The notes below the pieces were generated by a model. That model searched no databases. It saw only the letters and a list, made by a program, of their open reading frames with translations, and was not told the DNA's origin. Position numbers and translations under genes: made by a program. Below, piece after piece: positions 56,894 to 64,000 of a stretch of DNA of 64,000 nt; the stretch's first letter is position 1, and each line of letters begins with the position of its first letter. This DNA is from Leptobrachium leishanense (lineage: Eukaryota > Chordata > Amphibia > Anura > Megophryidae): contig CM019068.1 of the NCBI GenBank assembly GCA_009667805.1, positions 5,067,218 to 5,131,217 on the forward strand, written 5' to 3'.

Positions 56894-57951
56894 TGTCACG
56901 GAAGGGACATAGGGGCTCTGCGCAGCGAGACCCAGGACTCAAACCCAAGACATTTTTAAAAGGACCTTGTGTTCCTTTGAACGTTTGCAGTGTGCGTTTC
57001 AATGTATGAACAGTTTATTTTCCTTGCTAGATGTGGTTTTACTTGATGTGCTGTAATAAGATGTACCCTGTGTGATTTTAAATATACTTTACATCGTTTG
57101 GTTTTAGTTTAATTTAGTTTAGTGAAATGACATAGCTTTGGTTTTAAAATACTATATTCCTGTAGGTAAATGTGTCTTTGTATATACAGTAAACAAGCTT
57201 TGCTGTTGTGTAAATTATGCGTCAGGGATTTTCCCCATTATCTAAGTACATGTTTAATTTAAGGGATCTCTGATAGTGTGTGTTTAATCTGATGTGCTGG
57301 AACAATAGATGTAGAAATGTTATGTGGACTGAAGGCTAAGAGAATGTGAAGAATGTTGATTGTAAATAACTGCCATACCTCATTGTATGGGTAGGCTCCT
57401 AATTAGTATGGGTATGCAAATTATGACTGCTATACTTCAGCATAAATAGTGGCGTTGTTCATTAAAGGATTCAGTTCATCTGAGTGTTTGAAACATACAG
57501 CTCTGCCTGGTGTTTTCATTTCACGTCGGCTACATATCACCACCACCCAGGAACGGGTCCCTCTAACTTTGCGGCAGAACCTCGATTCGCCGCGCCGTTG
57601 CGCCACCTATTTTGGGATACCGCAACCACCCAGAATTGGGACCTCAACTCAGCACCGTGCCAGCATCGTCAAGGAGACTCTACTGAACCGCGGTTCGCCA
57701 CGCAGACCGTCTCCAGCCTTTCAATGGTCAGTAGATCCGCTGCTCGAGACGCCGAGTGCCGTGCCACTCGGTAGTCGAGCGGATTTCCACCGTGGGTGCC
57801 CCATCTACTCTCCAGAGCTACACCGCCACGTAGGCTTCTACCCAAGCCGCTCGAGACGCCGGGTGCCGTGCCACTCGGTAGTCGGGCTTGGCAACACCAA
57901 CGAGGGGGTCAGATAGAGCCGGACCGCAGGCGGATACTCCATTCCGTCATA
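56894..57951 (+). repeat. 3' LTR of the non-autonomous element
   Basis: Matches 53028-54081 with a few indels (for example a 4-bp tgtg insertion near 57071). It ends ...ccgtcata directly before the TSD copy GGTAG. Confidence 0.93.
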
Positions 57952-58533
57952 GGTAGTAATAAGCAGCTAGTGATATAAAGTGATCACTTTTCTTCCGTTA
58001 TAATAGATCTATGCACAGTAAAAGGACCAGGATTATGAATGATTTTTAATAGTGAGTGTGATCACTTATGTCACATTCACTGTACACAGATCACATCTAT
58101 GAATGGCAGCAATACATCTCTCAGCTGCTATATGTGTACAGAGCAGGTCCTGGCAGCTTTATCCATACAATGATAATACACAGTATATACTTGCCTGCAG
58201 CAGGGAATCCCTCCCGGCCCTGCTGGTACTGCAAAGGCAAATTCACCAATTGGCAGTAAGGAATGTACAGAGATGATGCCACAGACTAATACTACGGACA
58301 GTCCGGAGCAAGCAGATATATCGGCCGGGAGTGAAGGGCAGAACATGCCAGTAAGTGGTGAGAAGAGCCCAGTAACCTCTGAGAGGGCTGAGAAACTCTC
58401 TATACAACGAGGGCCAGTCTTCACCCGCAGTGGTAGACATTCACAACCACCCAAAAGACTTAACCTGTGAATATGTTATTACAAGGATTCATCTAAATTT
58501 CACAATGATCATTTATTAATATTAAGAGGGAGA

Positions 58534-58740
58534 TGTTATGAGTGTTATGTTTTGTTTATATGCAACTCTATGATTTATCTCTATGGCACTTGTTTCCTGT
58601 GATGCGTTTCCTGTTCTGTTCTGTGTGTTCTCTTCTAGGAACATGACTTCTGTTCACTAATGGCTTGCACTGTTATTATTATCTACATAAAACATGGAGT
58701 CAGACAGTGGAGCACAGCAACAGAGTGAGAGTGGTAGTTA
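58534..58740 (+). repeat. start of the 3' LTR of gypsy-2 (partial)
   Basis: A polypurine tract (aagagggaga, 58524-58533) follows the pol stop of gypsy-2 and is followed by TGTTATGAGTG, the usual TG start of an LTR. The LTR end and a TSD were not identified. Confidence 0.6.
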
Positions 58741-59085
58741 GCAGGATCACAGGGAAACACTGGGAGTGGCGGGCAGTTTGAAATATGTGGGTATATTGAC
58801 ACAGCAAGACCAGGGGGCACCACCAGGCCACATTGCAAGTTTGTGCAGTGCCTGGTGCCCCTCCTGTGCCACATTGCCAAAGGAGGGGACCACACACTCT
58901 GTAGATTGGCCCTGTGGCACAGGAGGGGCACCAGGCACAGCATAGATTGGCATGGCACGGATTGGGTGGAGGGGGGCACCAAAACGCAACTTCGCCTGAG
59001 TAAACAAAAATGCTTGCACTGGCCCAGTCAACAATCAACACCCAGTAACGTGTATCTGCGGTTTGTGTGATGTGTTGCCGTCTCT
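58741..59085. other. non-coding repeat-like interval
   Basis: Contains an inverted pair around gcctggtgcccctcctgtgc (58851) and gcacaggaggggcaccaggc (58916), an exact 20-bp palindromic pair separated by 45 bp, suggesting a MITE-like foldback. No gene is recognised. Confidence 0.6.
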
Positions 59086-59090
59086 AATGA

Positions 59091-59258
59091 CGTGCTAATA
59101 CCTCAGGTGATGCGTTACCATCCCCAGTAACGTAAGAAATAGAAATGGTTAAATATAATGTAAAACCTTAAAATATTCCTCAAAAGTAACACATCACACA
59201 AAAAGCATTTAGACATTACTGGGGACAGTAACACGTAACACCCGCGGTATTAGCACGT
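59091..59258. repeat. inverted repeat with about 40-bp arms
   Basis: The arm cgtgctaatacc...tccccagtaa (59091-59130) is mirrored by ttactgggga...ggtattagcacg (59217-59258), with mismatches. This is probably a foldback MITE. Confidence 0.65.
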
Positions 59259-59403
59259 TGTTATTTTTGCCTCGTCGCGGCGGGCGGGCTCAGAAACGGA
59301 CATTGTAAGGAAACCAATAATCTCTCGTTCTGTGGGTATCACAGGTTTCTGAGCACATGTGACATTATGTTTTTCTCATGTGCAGGTTCCGGGGCTGGCT
59401 GCT

Positions 59404-60010
59404 AAGTAGGGATGGGCTGCCGGTTCGATTCAAACATCGGCTGTTCGAATATTTGCGAACTTTGAACTTTTTGGGACGTTCGGGGAAAGTTCGAGAAGAA
59501 AAAAAGTTTTCAAAAAAAATTCCAAAAAATGCTCAAAAGATTCTAAAAAAATCTAAAAATAAACAGAATTTTTGCTGCAGAATATAATAATAAACGGTTT
59601 ATTAGATATTGCATTAAAACAGGAATATTTTTAACATTGAAACCTGTGGGATTCATAAACATTTCCCACTCCTTGTTACTCAAACATTTCCCATGGCTTT
59701 AAATCACATTTAAACATGAGCAAAAGCGGTAAAAATTAGCTCAGCGCATAACGGTGAAATGGCTCAGCAGTGAAAGGGTTAAAAACTTTTTATTTATTTT
59801 TAAATTTCCTTGTTTCCGGTCCCCCAGGGCACTACCCAGACCCTCATACACCTTTTATGGCCAATATCTTACATATATGCCTTCTTGGAGGGCACTTTAA
59901 TTTTCGGAAGTTCGACCCCCATTGACTTGCATTACGTTGGAGGTCGAATTCGAACTTTTTTGGGTGTTCGAGGTCGAACCGAACACGGGGGTGTTCGGGC
60001 CATCACTACT
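59404..60010. mobile_element. MITE with AGTAGGGATGGGC / GGCCATCACTACT ends
   Basis: Imperfect terminal inverted repeats bound 0.6 kb of A/T-rich DNA containing ttcgaacttttt and gttcgaggtcgaaccgaaca. The left part shares taacattgaaacctrtggga-type sequence with 14583 and 19670, and the right part matches 27763-28035 in inverted orientation. Confidence 0.7.
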
Positions 60011-60352
60011 GCTAACATTGCGATGCTCCTCCTGAGGTTGATGGGAGTTGAGCGCGCAGCATTTCTTCTTGTTGTTTCGTGACATAGTAAGCCGGTAGCA
60101 GAGCCGGTAGCAGAGCCGGTAGCAGATCACCCCTGGGCAGTAACATCTCTCCGGGAGTTTAATTGCAGCGGATTTGTTCAGTTTGTTCTTTTCCTTGTTC
60201 TGTGCGATTCGTTATTCTTTGTTTATTTTATAATAGTTAAATTAATTGCTCTTTGCGCCCCGAGCTGTTTGAGTTTCGGCGCTGACGTGGACGCGTCCTC
60301 CTCTTCCTTTTACATAATGTACAGGTGCGTCAAAGTCACAAAGTCAGTTTGG

Positions 60353-60360
60353 TATAAAAA
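60353..60360 (+). promoter_or_regulatory. TATA box of gene B
   Basis: TATAAAAA lies about 30 nt before the presumed start of the first exon. Upstream within 40 bp are an E-box CAGGTG (60322) and two AAAGTCA motifs one base apart (60331-60346), nuclear-receptor-like half sites. A strong TATA promoter fits a highly expressed pancreatic enzyme gene. The factor assignments are inference. Confidence 0.65.
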
Positions 60361-60382
60361 TCCGGGAGAATTTGTCCCGTAG

Positions 60383-60444
60383 GGATTTCAGTTCAGGATT
60401 CTTCTGTGTTCAGAGTCAGGACTTTCCCGGCAAATCGAGGCCAG
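60383..60444 (+). other. gene B, non-coding exon 1 (5' UTR)
   Basis: The stretch from about 30 nt after the TATA box to a consensus donor (cgaggccag/gtgagc, GT at 60445) has no ATG. The start position is estimated from TATA spacing only. The following intron holds a (GT)n microsatellite at 60508-60540. Confidence 0.55.
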
Positions 60445-60757
60445 GTGAGCGGTGTGAGACGCACAGGAATCGCTGCTAAGGGGCTTTACCCGCCGCGTTC
60501 CATGGAGTGTGTGTGTGTGTGTGTGTGTGTGCGTGTGTGTCTGTGAGGTTTAGGTGTAATGTTATGATTCTGCTCTCCCTTTCACATTACAGCAGGAATC
60601 ACTGTATTCCCTCACCCAGGCGGCAGGTGTCTGATCTGGAAGGGGTTAACACATTTCTCTTGTTATTGCTTATGTTTATACATTGTATCCGATATGTCCA
60701 TTTGGTTATTTTGTTCTTCTTTCAAGTCTGCGGTTATTTGTGTTTATGTTTTTCTAG

Positions 60758-60848
60758 ATAATCACCATGGACGGTTTTGTCTCCAGACGTTCGGCTCCCA
60801 TCACGCTGCTGACGCTGCTCGCCGTACACTCTGCGCGTGCAATACTAG
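60758..60848 (+). CDS. gene B, pancreatic-lipase-family signal-peptide exon
   Basis: The acceptor gtttatgtttttctag precedes ATAATCACCATGG, an excellent Kozak context for the ATG at 60767. The frame encodes MDGFVSRRSAPITLLTLLAV and HSARAILG-type sequence before a phase-1 donor (ctag/gtatgt, GT at 60849). This is a classic secretion signal: basic n-region, hydrophobic core ITLLTLLAV, and an A-R-A site for cleavage. PNLIP-family genes have the same organisation, a short signal exon ending in phase 1 just before the mature N terminus. The protein would be secreted, normally by the exocrine pancreas. Confidence 0.85.
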
Positions 60849-60999
60849 GTATGTGTTTACAAATAACACAGAACGTGCAGAGATCCAGAGGGTTTATTAT
60901 CCTCCTGTCCAGAGATCTACAGTTAAGGGGAAAATGATTTTCTCCGCTGCTGATTTTGTATGTTTTGCCGCTGACAAAGAAATGATCAGTTTATAATCT

Positions 61000-61200
61000 A
61001 ATGGTTTATTGTAACAGTGAGAGAAACAACAAAAACATCCAGAAAAAAACATTTCAAAAAGTTCTACATTGATTTGCATTTCATTGAGTGAAATAAGTAT
61101 TTGACCCCTTCGCAAACTGTACGGTGCTGTTACCGCTCTGCGCCGTGATCTGCCATTGCACAGACACGAGACAAAGACCTGGGTGAGGCTGAAACATCTG
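61000..61200. mobile_element. Tc1/mariner-like remnant
   Basis: The stretch gatttgcatttcattgagtg followed by aaataagtatttgacccctt resembles the end region of vertebrate Tc1-like elements. No transposase is left. Confidence 0.5.
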
Positions 61201-61447
61201 TTCTGTTGTTGATGGAATAAACGTGTTGCTAATATTCCACCATGTGTCGGATTTCTTCAATATTTTTGCTATCGTACAGAACTGTTACTGCTTACATCGA
61301 GGAACAGAATATATTCACGAGGTTAAAAAACCTTTAAAAACCAGAGAATAACTCCTTAATTCCCGCATTTTCATGGGGAGGAAAGTAGCAACGTATTTTA
61401 CCTTTTTCTGAGTTTTTCGTTCATTTACTTTTAATTTGCATTTCTCT

Positions 61448-62932
61448 CTAGAGCAGTGTTTCTCAAACCTGTCCTCTCGACCCACTGACGGGTCAGGTTT
61501 GCAGGATATGTGCAGCACAGGTGATATGATTTGCTGCTCGGTGATTGCAGGATTCAGTCTGTATTTCCTTGAGGTGATCTGTAAAACCTGTCCTGGTTGA
61601 GGGTCCCGGGGACAGGTTTGCATGATATGTGCAGCACAGGTGATATGATTTGCTGCTCAGTGATTGCAGGATTCAGTCTGTATTTCCCCGAGGTGATCTG
61701 TAAAACCTGTCCTGGTTGAGGGTCCCGGGGACAGGTTTGCATGATATGTGCAGCACAGGTGATATGATTTGCTGCTCAGTGATTACAGGATTCAGTCTGT
61801 ATTTCCCCAAGGTGATCTGTAAAACCTGCCCTGGTTGAGGGTCCCGGGGACAGGTTTGCATGATATGTGCAGCACAGGTGATATGATTTGCTGCTCAGTG
61901 ATTGCAGGATTCAGTCTGTATTTCCCCGAGGTGATCTGTAAAACCTGTCCTGGTTGAGGGTCCCGGGGACAGGTTTGCATGATATGTGCAGCACAGGTGA
62001 TATGATTTGCTGCTCAGTGATTGCAGGATTCAGTCTGTATTTCCCCGAGGTGATCTGTAAAACCTGTCCTGGTTGAGGGTCCCGGGGACAGGTTTGCATG
62101 ATATGTGCAGCACAGGTGATATGATTTGCTGCTCAGTGATTGCAGGATTCAGTCTGTATTTCCCCGAGGTGATCTGTAAAACCTGTCCTGGTTGAGGGTC
62201 CCGGGGACAGGTTTGCATGATATGTGCAGCACAGGTGATATGATTTGCTGCTCAGTGATTGCAGGATTCAGTCTGTATTTCCCCGAGGTGATCTGTAAAA
62301 CCTGTCCTGGTTGAGGGTCCGGGGACAGGTTTGCATGATATGTGCAGCACAGGTGATATGATTTGCTGCTCAGTGATTGCAGGATTCAGTCTGTATTTCC
62401 CCGAGGTGATCTGTAAAACCTGTCCTGGTTGAGGGTCCCGGGGACAGGTTTGCATGATATGTGCAGCACAGGTGATATGATTTGCTGCTCAGTGATTGCA
62501 GGATTCAGTCTGTATTTCCCCGAGGTGATCTGTAAAACCTGTCCTGGTTGAGGGTCCCGGGGACAGGTTTGCATGATATGTGCAGCACGGTGATATGATT
62601 TGCTGCTCAGTTTTTGCAGGATTCAGTCTGTATTTCCGAGGTGATCTGTAAAACCTGTCCTGGTTGAGGGCCGGGGACAGGTTTGCATGATATGTGCAGC
62701 ACAGTTGATATGATTTGCTGCTCAGTGATTGCAGGATTCAGTCTGTATTTCCCCGAGGTGATCTGTAAAACCTGTCCTGGTTGAGGGTCCCGGGGACAGG
62801 TTTGCATGATATGTGCAGCACAGGTGATATGATTTGCTGCTCAGTGATTGCAGGATTCAGTCTGTATTTCCCCGAGGTGATCTGTAAAACCTGTCCTGGT
62901 TGAGGGTCCTGAGGACAGGTTTGGGAAACAAT
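61448..62932. repeat. MITE with a 119-bp internal unit amplified about 12-fold
   Basis: The outer ends tgtttctcaaacctgtcctc (61460) and ggacaggtttgggaaaca (62913-62930) are inverted repeats. Between them the 119-bp unit (core tgatatgatttgctgctcag) is repeated about twelve times with very few differences. The minus-strand frames of 62-68 codons spaced 119 bp apart are repeat artefacts. It lies in intron 2 of gene B. Confidence 0.9.
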
Positions 62933-63120
62933 GATATAGAACATTATAAAATATTGGCTTCGTTTTTGGGCTTTAAACCTCGGCAGGTTATTTCCCTTAT
63001 AATTGTGGCAAAAGCTGCAGATTCCACCAAAGGCTTCCCAGCTCTGCTGCTTTGATGTAAGTTAACCCTTTGTGAGCCGCTTTATACAGAGTGTTCCTCT
63101 CTCCGGCTCTAAGTGACGGA

Positions 63121-63342
63121 TTCATAGAAACATAGAAAAATGTCGGCAGATAAGAACCTTTCGGCCCATCTAGTCGCCCAATTACATGGATACTTTACCT
63201 GGATTTATCTTTTGTTTAGGATAGCCTTATGCCTATCCCATGCCTGCTTAAATTCAATTACTGTTTTGGCCTCTACCACTTCTACTGGAAGACTGTTCCA
63301 TGTATCCACCACCCTCTCAGTAAAATAATGCTGATGTTTATT
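63121..63342. mobile_element. dispersed SINE/CR1-like repeat
   Basis: atagaaacatagaaaaatgt, gcccatctagtcgcccaatt and gccttatgcctatcccatgc are typical of a short interspersed repeat frequent in amphibian introns (recognised by pattern, not searched). It ends about 40 bp before the gene B exon. Confidence 0.55.
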
Positions 63343-63381
63343 GTCACTGCGTGATTGTTGCATTTCTTTATCTCTGTCCAG

Positions 63382-63536
63382 TGGAAACTCGTTGCTTTAA
63401 AGAACTGGGATGTTTCCCGCCTGGATTTCCGTATTCTGGGACAGCACAAAGGCCTTTTCCAGACGCTCCGGCGTCTCCTCAGGAAATGAACATACAGCTC
63501 TATCTCCAAACCCCAGAGAACCCTGAACAAAGCCAG
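63382..63536 (+). CDS. gene B, pancreatic-lipase-family exon 3 (mature N terminus)
   Basis: The acceptor ctttatctctgtccag and donor GT at 63537 (gtagct) bound the exon. The first codon is completed by the G of the previous exon, then ETRCFKELGCFPPGFPYSGT, AQRPFPDAPASPQEMNIQLY and LQTPENPEQSQ, ending in phase 0. Pancreatic lipases begin EVCYERLGCFSDDSPWSG, then ERPLHILPWSPKDVNTRFLL and YTNENPNNFQ, with the same phase-0 boundary. The two cysteines of the N-terminal disulfide (RCF and GCF) are conserved. The catalytic exons lie beyond the window. Whether it is PNLIP or a PNLIPRP paralogue cannot be decided from this exon. Confidence 0.9.
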
Positions 63537-63649
63537 GTAGCTCCATCATATCCCATCATGCTCCAGTTACAGGTGTAAGAAACGGCTCAGAAACACGAAG
63601 AGGTGACCACTGTCTCCATAACACGTGAAATCTGAAGGCAGGAAGAGGG

Positions 63650-64000
63650 GGGATTGCAGGGCGCTGCTACAGGCAATATGGGGGGATTGCAGGGCTCTGC
63701 TACAGGCAATATGGGGGGATTGCAGGCGTTGCTACAGGCAATATGGGGGGATTGCAGGGCTCTGCTACAGGCAATATGGGGGATTGCAGGGCGCTGCTAC
63801 AGGCAATATGGGGGGATTGCAGGGCGCTGCTACAGGCAATATGGGGGGATTGCAGGGCTCTGCTACAGGCAATATGGGGGGATTGCAGGGCTCTGTTACA
63901 GGCAATATGGGGGGATTGCAGGGCGCTGCTACAGGCAATATGGGGGGATTGCAGGCGTTGCTACAGGCAATATGGGGGGATTGCAGGGCTCTGCTACAGG
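63650..64000. repeat. 33-bp minisatellite in intron 3 of gene B, runs off the window
   Basis: At least ten units of about 33 bp (gggattgcagggctctgcta, then caggcaatat) with ctctg/cgctg/cgttg variants. Confidence 0.93.

Larger units (their letters stand above)
53028..57951 (+). mobile_element. non-autonomous LTR retrotransposon
   Basis: LTRs of about 1.05 kb (53028-54081 and 56894-57951) begin TGTCACGGAAGGG and are almost identical over their full length. The flanking GGTAG (53023-53027 and 57952-57956) is a 5-bp TSD. A possible primer site (tggtggcagcggtgggatc, from 54083) follows the 5' LTR, and a purine tract (aaagggggaggag) precedes the 3' LTR. The 2.8-kb interior has no protease, RT or integrase, so the element depends on a partner. 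The near-identical LTRs point to recent movement. Confidence 0.9.
42969..58222. mobile_element. hAT-like element expanded to 15.25 kb by nested retrotransposons
   Basis: The terminal inverted repeats CAGGGCCGG (42969) and CCGGCCCTG (58222) are flanked by CTGGTACG (42961-42968) and CTGGTACT (58223-58230), an 8-bp TSD with one change. Native sequence is only 42969-43390, 52951-53027 and 57952-58222, with tandem-like atataatacacagt motifs and no transposase. The remainder is the PNMA-type gypsy element and the non-autonomous LTR element. The TIR start CAGGGCCGGCCCA is common among hAT MITEs. Confidence 0.8.
42558..58470 (+). pseudogene. gypsy-2: C-terminal end of a Ty3/gypsy pol, split by a 15.25-kb insertion
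   Basis: 42558-42968 reads LHWRNTPTVGMDSSPAQRL, then EPSVIQGVPEKLRLKRQ, then DIGGTLYRRNHVDLR, the tail of a Ty3/gypsy integrase (end of the catalytic core and C-terminal domain). After the hAT-like composite, the same frame resumes at 58231 and continues to RSGRHSQPPKRLNL and a stop at 58468-58470. The reading frame is continuous once the insert and one TSD copy are ignored. The 5' part of the element is missing, cut by the MITE at 42331-42556. Confidence 0.75.

Noticed and set aside
61315..62944. Series of 62-68-codon minus-strand frames (MQTCPRDPQPGQ) every 119 bp
   Set aside because: Identical translations of the amplified MITE unit in an intron of gene B, not a gene family.

Overview
This window looks like vertebrate genomic DNA, most probably from an anuran amphibian with a large, transposon-rich genome. 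The evidence is spliced genes with canonical GT/AG introns, pancreatic-lipase-family exons, and a mix of Ty3/gypsy, Ngaro/DIRS-type tyrosine-recombinase retroelements, L2-type LINEs, hAT and Harbinger-like MITEs and many minisatellites. No prokaryotic features are present. The species cannot be named from the sequence.

Host genes. Only two host loci are visible, both on the + strand and both in the pancreatic lipase (PNLIP/PNLIPRP) family. Gene A contributes its last three coding exons (14000-14099, 15085-15300, 17818-17881). They encode the C-terminal PLAT domain, end at a TGA, and are followed by AATAAA at 17971. Gene B contributes its promoter (TATA at 60353), a non-coding first exon, the signal-peptide exon (60758-60848) and the next exon (63382-63536), then runs off the window. 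The arrangement is head to tail, as in vertebrate PNLIP clusters, with about 42 kb of repeats between. The PLAT exon of gene A carries three perfect in-frame copies of a 27-bp unit.

Layout. 1-5900: chromodomain-type Ty3/gypsy element (minus strand) with a 36-bp minisatellite in its LTRs. 5901-12830: a 39-bp minisatellite split by a nearly intact Ngaro-like element (6393-12113) encoding gag, RT-RNase H, tyrosine recombinase and an SGNH hydrolase. 12831-17990: 3' part of gene A with MITEs and minisatellites in its introns. 18303-27240: a 79-bp tandem array, then a 7.4-kb satellite of 26/27-bp units. 27252-29930: Harbinger-like and other MITEs. 29902-42330: a 19-bp array split by an LTR-type element holding a decayed Ngaro-like element that lacks the recombinase, and by a hAT-like element holding a 21-bp minisatellite that itself contains an L2 LINE. 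42558-58740: a Ty3/gypsy remnant split by a 15.25-kb hAT-like composite (42969-58222) containing a full-length Ty3/gypsy element with a PNMA-type gag (43391-52950, itself hit by a LINE) and a non-autonomous LTR element (53028-57951). 58741-60300: hairpin and MITE sequence. 60350-64000: 5' part of gene B with a Tc1-like remnant, an expanded 119-bp MITE array, a dispersed repeat and a 33-bp minisatellite.

No new multi-gene system was found. The points most worth a second look are the two SGNH-encoding Ngaro-like elements with a splice-acceptor-like site before the hydrolase, the PNMA-like gypsy element, the triplicated strand in the lipase PLAT exon, and the nested insertions whose target-site duplications can be read directly.
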